From: Hyphococcus sp.
Lineage (GTDB): Bacteria; Pseudomonadota; Alphaproteobacteria; Caulobacterales; Parvularculaceae
Reading direction: 5' to 3'
Length of the DNA: 54,596 nucleotides
Assembly (NCBI GenBank): GCA_021776295.1
Contig: JAJFGE010000151.1
Location: 1-54,596, forward strand
The notes beneath the pieces are model-generated. The model was not told where the DNA came from. It was given only the letters and a program-made list of their open reading frames with translations, and made no database searches. Of the stretch, positions 8,065 through 16,399 are shown piece after piece (positions within the stretch are counted from its first letter, which is position 1; each line of letters opens with the position of its first letter). The position numbers and the translations under genes are program-made.

Positions 8065-8544
8065 TTATGAGTTCTGCGCACTTCGAAAAACTGCGACTGC
8101 ATCAATTTCTATGAGAATATCGTCCCGTCCCCAATCGGCGCCGGGAACGGTAGTCCTCGCCGGCCGGAAATTGCCTAACCTTTGCTCATATACCGCGTTC
8201 ATCATGCGCACATCTGAAGGGTTTTTCAAATAGACCGTAATCTTGACCAGATCGCCCAAACCAACGCCGGCGCTTGCCAACACCGCTTCAAGATTATCAA
8301 AAACCTGCTCTGTCTGCGCACCAATATCGGCGGCCGCGAAGGCGCCATTTTCAGCGTCAAAGGCAATTATACCTGATGTAAAAAAAAGCTCGCCTGTCCG
8401 AACGATGCTGGAATATGGCCCGAGCGGCGGCGATAAATCGGCATTGATAAACTCAAGGCCCGGACTTTCTTCCGCACTCTTTCCATAGGAAGCAGCACAA
8501 GCATAAAGCATGGGCAACATAAGAATAGAAAAGAACAGTTTCAT
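8065..8544 (-). CDS. RidA (YjgF/YER057c/UK114) family lipoprotein
   Basis: About 159 aa from the ATG at 8544, which starts a lipoprotein signal MKLFFSILMLPMLYAC with lipobox LYAC; the upstream ATG at 8610 lies beside a repeat and would hide the signal. The mature part is one Rid domain: FTSGIIAF, the subunit-interface segment DLVKITVYLKN, the key Arg in RPARTTVPG and a terminal EIDAVAVF. Cytosolic RidA deaminates reactive enamines/imines from amino acid metabolism. A membrane-anchored version in the cell envelope is unusual. A second exported Rid protein follows upstream on the same strand, separated by a repeat. Function outside the cytosol is unknown. Confidence 0.85.
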   Translation of the reverse strand: MKLFFSILMLPMLYACAASYGKSAEESPGLEFINADLSPPLGPYSSIVRTGELFFTSGIIAFDAENGAFAAADIGAQTEQVFDNLEAVLASAGVGLGDLVKITVYLKNPSDVRMMNAVYEQRLGNFRPARTTVPGADWGRDDILIEIDAVAVFRSAQNS

Positions 8545-8567
8545 AGTCGTTTCCGTGTTAGCGGCGC

Positions 8568-8740
8568 CTAGAGCGCCGTGCGAAAAAGTGGCCCCTTCGA
8601 CTTCGCTCACGATGAGGCCGGTTTTCGCCCCCGACCGCGAACGCGGTCAGTTCATAATCTGCGCGCCTTCGCGCGCGGACCGGCGCGCAACAAAGGATCT
8701 AGAACATCGGGCTATTCCTGTTAATCGCCCGATGTTCTAG
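8568..8740. repeat. CTAG-ended dispersed repeat, copy A (173 bp)
   Basis: It begins CTAGAGCGCCG and ends GATGTTCTAG. The right end is a perfect 14-bp hairpin: CTAGAACATCGGGC at 8699-8712 and its complement at 8727-8740. The inner part is GC-rich with several GCGCGC-type inverted repeats. A second copy lies at 13612-13806 with long identical stretches. This is probably a non-autonomous mobile or REP-like element; no coding capacity is evident. Confidence 0.8.
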
Positions 8741-8750
8741 TCGATCCCTA

Positions 8751-9353
8751 TTAAACGCGAAGCTGAAAAGTCGCTTCGATTTCGACCACAATATTGTATG
8801 GAAGCGTGTTAACGCCAATCGCTGAACGTGCGTGCAGTCCCCTCTCGCCGAAGACTTCCACAAGCAGGTCCGAAGCGCCATCGATGACTTTAGGGTGTTC
8901 GGTAAAATCATCCGCGCTATTTACAAATCCAGTAAGGCGCACCCATTGAGCGACCCGATCCAGGTCCCCGCCACAAGCCGCCTTCGCCTGCGCCATGATA
9001 CTCATGGCCGTAAGACGGGCAGCATATGCGCCGTCCTCAACAGTTAACTCGCGCCCTACTTTCCCATATACCTTGGCGCCTTCTTCGGAGAAAGGCCCTT
9101 GCCCTGCGATATAAACCATATTTTCCACGATCCGATATGGCGCATAAGTCGCCACTGCATCGGCTGGTCGAGGAAGCGTCACCCCAAGTTCTGCCAATCG
9201 CATTTCAACAGTCCCCACTTTTTTTCTAGGCGCGCCGATGGCCGGCCTAACCCCAAATGCCAGCCCCGCAAAGCTGGCAGTTCCCATTTTCATCACCAAC
9301 CGACGGCTCAAAACGCATTGCCCCCATCCGGGTTGGGTTTTGTCGCTTCTCAT
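8751..9353 (-). CDS. RidA-family protein with a Tat-like export signal
   Basis: Starting at ATG 9353 the protein has about 200 aa, with LSRRLVMKMGTASFAGLAFG resembling a twin-arginine signal, then a Rid domain of about 150 residues. Conserved features are YIAGQGPF, AARLTAMSIMAQAKAA, WVRLTGFVNSADDF, ARSAIGVNTLP (with the substrate-binding Arg) and VVEIEATFQ. This subgroup (GQGP motif) is distinct from the lipoprotein paralogue downstream, so the two are not a recent duplication. It is read divergently from the MarR gene, with a palindromic operator between them. The physiological substrate is unknown; imine hydrolysis in the periplasm is an inference. Confidence 0.82.
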   Translation of the reverse strand: MRSDKTQPGWGQCVLSRRLVMKMGTASFAGLAFGVRPAIGAPRKKVGTVEMRLAELGVTLPRPADAVATYAPYRIVENMVYIAGQGPFSEEGAKVYGKVGRELTVEDGAYAARLTAMSIMAQAKAACGGDLDRVAQWVRLTGFVNSADDFTEHPKVIDGASDLLVEVFGERGLHARSAIGVNTLPYNIVVEIEATFQLRV

Positions 9354-9408
9354 CCCCCGAATTCTCCTTCTGCAAACATGTATTCTGTCCATTTATGATG
9401 ATAAAGCA

Positions 9409-9438
9409 TGTTTTTCATTGCGTTTGCAATGAAAAACA
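9409..9438. promoter_or_regulatory. Perfect palindromic operator between ridA-like and marR genes
   Basis: TGTTTTTCATTGC at 9409-9421 is followed by GTTT and then its exact complement at 9426-9438 (13-bp arms, 4-base spacer). It sits in the divergent promoter region, 42 bases before the GTG 9480 start. Size and symmetry fit a dimeric winged-helix repressor such as the MarR protein encoded next to it. Confidence 0.65.
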
Positions 9439-9479
9439 TTACAATGCACATGACTGGGTTATCTAGCAGGAAAGATAAA

Positions 9480-10007
9480 GTGGTGAAATTGGTTCAGTTT
9501 CCGGATCCGCCGCAACGGATGAGGCGGTTTCCCAAAGACGTTGAAGTTTGCAACGCCTTAGAGCTTCGCGCCTATCTTCCCTATCGCGCATTCATGCTGA
9601 CGCTCAATCTTGCCTATCGCGGCAAGATGGTCATTGACGGTACGGCCATCCGCATCCGCGACTGGCGTATTTTATCGTTACTGGCGTCAACCGGTCCGCA
9701 TACAAATCGTGAAATTGCAGACGCCATGGGACTTGATAGCGCAACCATATCACGCGCTGTTCAATATTTGAAAAAACACCAACTAATAGAAGCGCGGCGT
9801 TCAAAACGGGATCGCCGTATGATGCTGGTGATGCTTACACAAAAAGGCGCCGACGCACATGACGCGATTGCGCCAGAGCGAAAAAAATTCTCAGACGAAG
9901 TTGAGTCGTGTCTGACCGAAGAAGAGCGAGGCGCACTCTATAACGCCTTTGATAAAATCGATGCATTTTTTTCGGCCCGCCGCATCGAGCATGACGAATG
10001 GGAATGA
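9480..10007 (+). CDS. MarR-family transcriptional regulator
   Basis: A winged-helix regulator of about 175 aa. The recognition region reads TNREIADAMGLDSATISRAV, and the wing holds SKRDRRMMLVMLTQKGADA, both typical of MarR. The start is uncertain. GTG at 9480 (or 9483) has AGGAAAG at 9468-9474 in front, whereas ATGs at 9408, 9429 and 9450 fall inside or close to the palindrome and lack a ribosome site. It is divergent from the Tat-like RidA gene and 68 bases ahead of the TonB-dependent receptor. It probably represses both sides through the palindrome at 9409-9438 and responds to a small-molecule ligand that is not predictable. Confidence 0.88.
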   Translation: MVKLVQFPDPPQRMRRFPKDVEVCNALELRAYLPYRAFMLTLNLAYRGKMVIDGTAIRIRDWRILSLLASTGPHTNREIADAMGLDSATISRAVQYLKKHQLIEARRSKRDRRMMLVMLTQKGADAHDAIAPERKKFSDEVESCLTEEERGALYNAFDKIDAFFSARRIEHDEWE

Positions 10008-10075
10008 CGTGCCCTAACCGGCAAATGGTACTGTCGCTAATAACGAAATCACAGGGGACCTATAGGAGGGGTATA

Positions 10076-12364
10076 ATGACTAGAACGAGAAATCTTTTAA
10101 CGTTGTTGGCTGGCGTATCCATGCTGCCATTTGCTTACATCGCGCCAGCACTGGCGCAAGAAGACGCCGCTGACAATGACAACCGTGATGTCATCATTGT
10201 TACTACGAGAAAACGCGAGGAGTCGTTGCAAACTGTACCGGTCGCGGTGACCGTGTTTTCGGCGGAAGATATCGCAAGTGCGCGCATCACCAGCGTAGAA
10301 GATATCGCGCTTTTAACGCCCGGCTTCACATTCGCGCCTCTGTTCGACGGCGGCGCCGCAACGCCGGTCATTCGCGGCCAATCGACGACGATTGGCGAGC
10401 CGAATGTCGGGTTCTTCATTGATGGCGTTTATCAATCTTCCCGTACAATTATGGATTCTCTCCTAGGCGATTCCATTGCGCGCGTCGAAGTCGCCAAAGG
10501 ACCGCAAAGCGCTCTTTATGGCCGCAATACTTTTGCCGGCGCAGTCAATTTTGTCACCAAAGATCCGAGTAATGACTTTGAGGGAACACTTGAGTTGACG
10601 GCCGGCAAGTCAGGCCATTTCGACGGACGCGCCAATATCAGCGGCCCAATCGTCGAAGATGGTCTCTATTTTCGCCTCGGCGGCAGGTTTTTCCGGCGCG
10701 ACGGTTACTTTACCAACGAACTCACTGGCGGCGATCTTGATGACAGGCGGACCATCGTTCTCTCCGGCGCTCTAACCGCAACGCCAGCGCCAAATTTTGA
10801 GGCGACATTGCGGGTCGGTTATGAAGACACCAATGACGGCGACGATCCTTTGAGATTTGCTGTTAATAATTTAGGCCCGGCAAACCCGACGCCAGCGCCA
10901 TTGCCCGACGCGCTTCAGGGATTTTTAGGCGAGGTTCCCAACGAACAAACCGGCTTTGCTGTAACACCCGGTTTTCAAAACCGGGAAAACCTGACGATTT
11001 CCTTGTCGATGGATTGGGAAGTCGCGGATGATTACACAATCACCTCAATCACTGGATACAACGACTTTAATAATACAACAGCGATTGACAACGACTATGA
11101 GGCCAGAAGCATCCGGTTTTCCACCGGCGACACATCACAACAGGAATTCAGCCAGGAACTGCGGATTACCTCGCCCGGCGACCAACGCTTCCGGTGGATG
11201 CTTGGCGGATTTTATTACGATCTGGATTTGGATACCGACACAACCGATCTCTTCGTCGATGGCGCGGCCGGACTTGCAGCTTCGCTGGCGCCCACCCCGT
11301 TGGGCGGATTGTTGCCGCCCGGCGCCATTAACAACACAAACCAAACCACACAAAGCTTCGCTGTTTTTGGCCAACTCCAATACGACATCACTGATCGGCT
11401 TGGTTTGGCGTTTGACGGGCGCTGGACAACAGAAGAAAAAACTGCGCTAGCGGTCGATACAAACCCCCTCACCATGGCCCAGGGGACTTTTCAGGAAACC
11501 GCCAACTTCGATAATTTCGTACCGCGCATCACGCTCGATTATCAGGCGTCAGATGATATATTCCTATACGCCAGCGCAGCCAAGGCTGTTAAAACCGGCG
11601 GTTTTAATGTTGTGACTGCCGCCGGCGCCATTCTCGACAGCGAACGCACATATGATCCGGAAAAGAGCTGGAACTATGAACTCGGCGCAAAAACAACCAT
11701 TGCCGATGGACGGGTGCAACTTAATCTTGCCGGCTTTTACATCGACTGGAACGACCAGATTGTCCGCGCGCTCGGGGCGACATTTGCTGTTTTGAACGCC
11801 AATGCGGGCGAGACATCAGTGAAGGGCGTTGAAGCGGAGTTACGGGCGAATCTCGCGCCCGGCCTCGATTTTACCGGTGGCTTCGCTTACACGGATTCAA
11901 CTTATGACAGCTACAATTTCGCGATCCTGGCCGCATTCGGTTTCGACCCTATTCTCGACGGCACCAGGCTGCAGTTTGTTTCCGAGTACACCGCAAACAG
12001 CACGCTTCAATATACGCGTCCGCTTACGGATAATTTTGACTGGACGTCAAGGATTGATGTTTCTTACCAGTCCGAACAAAGCATCATCCAAACGGCGGAC
12101 GCCTTTGTCGGCGCCTCGACGCTTGTCAACTTGCGCACCGGTATTGAAAATGACCGCTATTCCTTCTCCATCTGGGTTGAAAACCTGACAAAAGAAAAAT
12201 CCGCCGTTACTGGCGCCTTCATTCCCAATCAAGCAAGCCGCTTTGACACTGCGGCGAGCTTGGTGACACCGATGGCGACGCCGCTAGGGTTTACTGCATT
12301 CCAAGGCCTGGTCACATCACGCAACCCACGCATATGGGGAGCTACGGTCCGCCTTAAGTTCTAA
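10076..12364 (+). CDS. TonB-dependent outer-membrane receptor
   Basis: About 762 aa from ATG 10076 behind AGGAGGGG. It has a signal peptide (MTRTRNLLTLLAG ... APALAQ), a plug domain (about 35-170: DVIIVTTRKREESLQTVPVA, PVIRGQST, GVYQSS, VEVAKGPQSALYGRNTFAGA) and a 22-strand barrel ending with the typical terminal Phe (VRLKF). It imports a bulky nutrient across the outer membrane with TonB energy. The subfamily resembles the large alphaproteobacterial/sphingomonad receptors for organic compounds rather than classical siderophore receptors. Upstream are MarR and the exported RidA proteins; downstream, after a hairpin, comes a dipeptidase. The substrate could be a peptide-like compound, or a rhamnoside given the nearby rhamnose locus. 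Confidence 0.93.
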   Translation: MTRTRNLLTLLAGVSMLPFAYIAPALAQEDAADNDNRDVIIVTTRKREESLQTVPVAVTVFSAEDIASARITSVEDIALLTPGFTFAPLFDGGAATPVIRGQSTTIGEPNVGFFIDGVYQSSRTIMDSLLGDSIARVEVAKGPQSALYGRNTFAGAVNFVTKDPSNDFEGTLELTAGKSGHFDGRANISGPIVEDGLYFRLGGRFFRRDGYFTNELTGGDLDDRRTIVLSGALTATPAPNFEATLRVGYEDTNDGDDPLRFAVNNLGPANPTPAPLPDALQGFLGEVPNEQTGFAVTPGFQNRENLTISLSMDWEVADDYTITSITGYNDFNNTTAIDNDYEARSIRFSTGDTSQQEFSQELRITSPGDQRFRWMLGGFYYDLDLDTDTTDLFVDGAAGLAASLAPTPLGGLLPPGAINNTNQTTQSFAVFGQLQYDITDRLGLAFDGRWTTEEKTALAVDTNPLTMAQGTFQETANFDNFVPRITLDYQASDDIFLYASAAKAVKTGGFNVVTAAGAILDSERTYDPEKSWNYELGAKTTIADGRVQLNLAGFYIDWNDQIVRALGATFAVLNANAGETSVKGVEAELRANLAPGLDFTGGFAYTDSTYDSYNFAILAAFGFDPILDGTRLQFVSEYTANSTLQYTRPLTDNFDWTSRIDVSYQSEQSIIQTADAFVGASTLVNLRTGIENDRYSFSIWVENLTKEKSAVTGAFIPNQASRFDTAASLVTPMATPLGFTAFQGLVTSRNPRIWGATVRLKF

Positions 12365-12384
12365 CTAATGTAGAATCGTCGAAC

Positions 12385-12414
12385 AAACGCCCGGCTGCAC
12401 AGCACCGGGCGTTT
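12385..12414 (+). terminator. Hairpin after the TonB-dependent receptor gene
   Basis: AAACGCCCGG (12385-12394) and CCGGGCGTTT (12405-12414) form a perfect 10-bp stem with a 10-base loop, 20 bases after the receptor stop. The stem is strong but lacks a long U-tract (only TTTCC follows), so it may attenuate or stabilise the transcript rather than fully end it. Confidence 0.6.
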
Positions 12415-12473
12415 CCATGAGGGAGACAATAGATTATATATCCTTCCGATGAAGTTGAAGAAAGACATCTGAC

Positions 12474-13577
12474 ATGACCACACGCCGTGAACTTCTCCTT
12501 GGCTCAGGCGCCGCATTCGGGCTCGCCGCATGCGGACAAAAACCAACCCCGGAGTTGACACTGCTTGAACGCGCCAAGGCGCTGATTGCAAACCGCCCGT
12601 CTCTCGACCTACACGCGCATCCAGGCATCACGTTTGTGCGCGGCGTCAAAAATCTGGCGCCGGCGTTACAGGCGTTCACCCAGGCCGGCGCAAGCGAGGA
12701 GCGCGCTGTTTCAGACATGAGAGCGGGCGGCATGAGCGCCGCTGTGTTTTGTGCGGTTGCTGATGTGGAAATTCTCGACCTCGTTAATGGCGCGCCTACT
12801 GCTAGCCGCGATTTTGAAACAGGCGAAGCACAGGCGAGCTATCGCACGCAAATCGGTTTTTTGAACACGCTGGTCACAGATAGTTTGGTTAAAAAAATAC
12901 TATCCCCCTCTGATATCCAAAAAGTAAAACAGAATGGCGGCATCGGCGCGATGCTTGGCGTTGAAGGCGGTGATTTTCTGGAAGGCAGCGCCGAACGCGT
13001 GGCCGAAGCTTATGCGGACGGTGTACGCTGCATCAATCCTTTACACTACCGGGTCAATGAACTTGGCGACATCATGACAGCGGCACCCGTTCACAATGGC
13101 CTGACGGATGCCGGCGCCGGAGTCATTCGCGCCATGAATGATAACGGCGTCATTATCGATGTCGCCCATGCCAGCGAGAAAACAGTGTTTGACGTTCTGG
13201 AAACAGCCAGTCACCCCGTCATTTGTTCGCATACGCATATCAACACGCCGTCCTTCGTCCATCCACGATTTATCAGTCTCGACTTGGCAAAAGAAATTGC
13301 CTCTGCGGGCGGTGTTATCGGCGCCTGGCCGGCCGGCATTGGTATTAACAATCTCGACGGATTTATCGACAGGGTTATTGAATTGATAGAGGCTGTTGGC
13401 ATCAATCATGTCGGTACCGGCACGGATATGGATGCGAATTTTCAACCGGTTTGGGACAACTATCGGCAATTCCCGGATGTTGTCGCAAAGATGCTTGAGC
13501 GCGGGCTAAGCGATGAAGAGACAGCGAAAATTATCGGCGGTAATGGTTTGCGCGTCTTTGAAGCTGTATCACAATAG
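12474..13577 (+). CDS. Membrane dipeptidase, peptidase family M19, lipoprotein
   Basis: A 367-aa zinc dipeptidase of the renal dipeptidase family. The N-terminus TTRRELLLGSGAAFGLAACG combines a twin-arginine-like motif with a lipobox (LAAC), so it is probably exported folded and lipid-anchored. The metal ligands of M19 are visible: HAH in DLHAHPG, Glu in GVEGGD, His in DVAHAS, SHTH, and the Asp in GTGTDMD. M19 enzymes hydrolyse dipeptides, including those with D-residues or dehydro-residues. Cleavage of dehydropeptides releases enamine-type products, which would give the neighbouring RidA proteins a substrate; this link is inference. A CTAG-ended repeat follows its stop. Confidence 0.92.
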   Translation: MTTRRELLLGSGAAFGLAACGQKPTPELTLLERAKALIANRPSLDLHAHPGITFVRGVKNLAPALQAFTQAGASEERAVSDMRAGGMSAAVFCAVADVEILDLVNGAPTASRDFETGEAQASYRTQIGFLNTLVTDSLVKKILSPSDIQKVKQNGGIGAMLGVEGGDFLEGSAERVAEAYADGVRCINPLHYRVNELGDIMTAAPVHNGLTDAGAGVIRAMNDNGVIIDVAHASEKTVFDVLETASHPVICSHTHINTPSFVHPRFISLDLAKEIASAGGVIGAWPAGIGINNLDGFIDRVIELIEAVGINHVGTGTDMDANFQPVWDNYRQFPDVVAKMLERGLSDEETAKIIGGNGLRVFEAVSQ

Positions 13578-13611
13578 CATACCTTCCCGCTGTGCTTTTC
13601 GACAAACTGCA

Positions 13612-13806
13612 TTAGAGCGCCGGGCGAGAAAGTGGGAACCGGTTTTTTGCATCCGACCGCGAAGGTGGTCAGATCATAATTGGCGCGCTTCGCGCGCGGA
13701 CCGCGAAGGCGGTCAAGTTATAGTAAGCGCCCCTTCGCGCGCGGGCCGGCGCGCAACAAAGGATCTAGAACATCGGGCGATTCCTATTACTCGCCCGATG
13801 TTTTAG
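13612..13806. repeat. CTAG-ended dispersed repeat, copy B (195 bp)
   Basis: A second copy of the element at 8568-8740, in the same orientation and about 22 bases longer because of an extra GCGAAGG-type block. It starts TTAGAGCGCC and ends with a 14-bp hairpin, CTAGAACATCGGGC at 13765-13778 and GCCCGATGTTTTAG at 13793-13806 (one G-T mismatch). The repeat ends 4 bases before the start codon of the rhamnosidase, so it forms that gene's entire visible leader. Confidence 0.8.
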
Positions 13807-13810
13807 GGTA

Positions 13811-16399
13811 ATGTCAGACTATAATATCAATGAGGCCAGAAACTCAGTGATACGCCGCGCGCATTTTATCTGGACTGCCGATCAACCCATCGATCACGGG
13901 GCCTATTTCCGCCTCGTCAATCAGGAACCGCTGCGCAGGGATGACGGCGTTAATCGCTGGTTTTTGTTTCGAAAGAAATTTCATCTTCCGTCGACACCCG
14001 GCGCCGGCCGCATTAAAATTACCTGTGATGGCCGCTACCAACTATTCGTGAATAATAAGCGCGTCGCGCGCGGCCCGGCCCGCGCAAACCCGCATCATAT
14101 GCGGGTCGACGATATTGATATTGGGGATCAGCTTAGCTGCGGTGAAAATGTTCTCGCGGTTCTTGTTCATTCGCCGGGTATCGACCTTGCCTGGTACGAA
14201 ACCACCAAGGGCGCCTGGCAACCTGTGTTTGGCGATGGCGGGTTATATGCTGATCTGACGGCGGAGTGCGGCGACGAGGTCGTCGATGTATTATCTGATG
14301 CGTCATGGAAATGCCTTGAGGCGACGGCATGGCGACGCGATGCCCCGCGCGCCGGTTGGGGACAGGACTTCATTGAAGATTTTGATGCAACGCAAATGCC
14401 GCTTGACTGGCAGGCAATCAACTTTGATGATACCCAATGGCCGACAGCGCAATCCATGGTCTCGCGCGGATCACCTGGAGATAATGCAACCGGTCGCGGC
14501 CAACACATACCCTTTCCTACGCTTTTGCCGCGGGAGATCCCGCATCTTGCAGAAGACGAGGTCGCGCCTGCCCGCGTCGTCTGGACTCAAGCGATCAACC
14601 CTCGCCCGGATTTGCCGCTTGATCGCCAACTTTATGAGGAACTGTTATGTAACGCGCCGAAGGACATGTTTACATCGGTTAATGGTTTGATTGATGCTGA
14701 GCCAGGCGCGCCCATTGTCCGTACACAACATGATAGCGACGCTGCAATCATGCTCGCATTTGACCCTTACATCACCGGCCATCCCTTTATCGATATCGAA
14801 GCCAAGGGCGGTGAGATTATCGAAGTCGCAGCAGCGGAGGCCTTGCCCGGGGAGTTTAAGGATGAGGAGACTGCGCGCAACGGATTAAAACGCCCGAACC
14901 ATCTCGCCGGCGCGCACCTGTTCCGTTATCATGCGCGCCCAGGTTGTCAACAATTTGAAAAATTTGAATGGACCGCTATCCGTGCGCTTCAGATTAACAT
15001 TCGCAACGCCCCTAACGGCGTCACAATTCACAAAATAGGCGTTAGGACCACAAACTATCCGACAAGTTTTGACGGCGCCTTTGAGTGCAGCGATCCTTTG
15101 CTGAACGATCTCTGGCGTGTTGGCCGGCACACAGCACGCCAATGTATGCATGATGCTTACGAAGATTGTCCGGGGCGGGAAAAACGCCAATGGGTCGGCG
15201 ACGGCGTTGTTCATTTTGATATTGCAGCGGCTGCATTCGGGCCTAGCGCTTATCTGCTCGGCCGCCAATTCCTGTGTCATGCAGCAGAAAGTCAGCGCGC
15301 TGACGGCCTTGTTCAGATGTTCTCGCCAGGTGATCATCGCGGAGATGGCGTCATCATTCCGGACTTTAGCCTGCACTGGATAAGAGGCGTTGCGAATTAT
15401 TGGATTGCAAGCGGCGATGATGATCTGGTGAGCCAGCTTTTTCCCGCGGTTGAAAAAGCGCTGCAATGGTTTGCACGTCATGTGGATGAAAACTGTCTAC
15501 TTGCCGATATTCCGTTCTGGCATTTCATAGAATGGGCGCATATTGATCGCCGTGGCGAGGCGGCGGCCATCAACGCGCTATATGCTGCGGCGCTGCAAGC
15601 TGCATCTCAGCTTGCTACGGTGATCGACTACCCTCGCGCCGCTCAACGCTACAATGAAATGTCATTACGCGTCGCAAATGCCCTCAACCAACGCCATTGG
15701 AACCGGCAACGCGGCGCTTATGTTGATAGCGTCAATCCCCAAACCGACGCGCAAGGAGAGCGCATCTCACAGCAGACGAATGCACTGATGATTGCTTTTG
15801 ACATTGCTCCCAAGAACCGCTGGCAGACAATTGTTGCAACGATTTCAGATGCGTCGGCGCTAAAATTTACAGCCGCCCCGCCGATCTTTACAAACGCAGC
15901 GTCCTTTAATGAGGCCACAAATATCGTCTGCGCAAACACATTTTATTGCCATTTTCTCTATGAGGCGTTCGCCAAAGCGAACCGGTTCGATCTGGCGTTA
16001 GCGCATATGCGCGATTTTTACCGGCCCATGCTTGAGACCGGCGCCACGACCTTATGGGAGAGTTTTGAACCCTCCGCCAGCCTCTGCCACGTCTTTTCTG
16101 CGACACCGGTCTACCAATTATCGCGGCGCATACTTGGCGTACAAGCCGTCAGCAGTGCTTTTTCGAAAGTGCGTATTGCACCGCAGTTTTGCGATCTCGA
16201 CTGGGCTTGCGGCGCCTATCCTACTCCGCTTGGCGCAATTAATATCAAGTGGCGGCGTGTAAACAGTGATGTTGATTTTGCACTCGACACGCCGGCTACC
16301 ATAGAGGTGGAAATCACTCCGCCCGCCGGGTACAAAATTACTCGCCAAACCGAAACTCAGAGCGACAATCGCCGGTTTTATGACATCGAATTTTGTTAA
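13811..16399 (+). CDS. Alpha-L-rhamnosidase, glycoside hydrolase family 78
   Basis: An 862-aa enzyme that cleaves terminal alpha-L-rhamnose from glycosides or polysaccharides. Layout: N-terminal beta-sandwich domains (1-400, with ITCDGRYQLFVNNKRVARGP in the substrate-binding module), an (alpha/alpha)6 catalytic barrel (about 415-770) and a C-terminal sandwich. The GH78 signatures are CPGREKRQWVGDG and GATTLWESFEPSASLCHVF, carrying the acidic catalytic residues. No signal peptide is visible, so it probably acts in the cytoplasm on imported oligosaccharides. The ribosome site is poor, as the gene starts 4 bases after repeat B. Its stop codon overlaps that of the convergent transporter. It opens the rhamnose locus. 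Confidence 0.93.
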   Translation: MSDYNINEARNSVIRRAHFIWTADQPIDHGAYFRLVNQEPLRRDDGVNRWFLFRKKFHLPSTPGAGRIKITCDGRYQLFVNNKRVARGPARANPHHMRVDDIDIGDQLSCGENVLAVLVHSPGIDLAWYETTKGAWQPVFGDGGLYADLTAECGDEVVDVLSDASWKCLEATAWRRDAPRAGWGQDFIEDFDATQMPLDWQAINFDDTQWPTAQSMVSRGSPGDNATGRGQHIPFPTLLPREIPHLAEDEVAPARVVWTQAINPRPDLPLDRQLYEELLCNAPKDMFTSVNGLIDAEPGAPIVRTQHDSDAAIMLAFDPYITGHPFIDIEAKGGEIIEVAAAEALPGEFKDEETARNGLKRPNHLAGAHLFRYHARPGCQQFEKFEWTAIRALQINIRNAPNGVTIHKIGVRTTNYPTSFDGAFECSDPLLNDLWRVGRHTARQCMHDAYEDCPGREKRQWVGDGVVHFDIAAAAFGPSAYLLGRQFLCHAAESQRADGLVQMFSPGDHRGDGVIIPDFSLHWIRGVANYWIASGDDDLVSQLFPAVEKALQWFARHVDENCLLADIPFWHFIEWAHIDRRGEAAAINALYAAALQAASQLATVIDYPRAAQRYNEMSLRVANALNQRHWNRQRGAYVDSVNPQTDAQGERISQQTNALMIAFDIAPKNRWQTIVATISDASALKFTAAPPIFTNAASFNEATNIVCANTFYCHFLYEAFAKANRFDLALAHMRDFYRPMLETGATTLWESFEPSASLCHVFSATPVYQLSRRILGVQAVSSAFSKVRIAPQFCDLDWACGAYPTPLGAINIKWRRVNSDVDFALDTPATIEVEITPPAGYKITRQTETQSDNRRFYDIEFC

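Noticed and set aside
8510-8740. Plus-strand open frames inside the two CTAG repeats with similar C-termini
   Set aside because: Their shared ends simply reflect the repeated DNA at 8568-8740 and 13612-13806; there is no ribosome site or family similarity.
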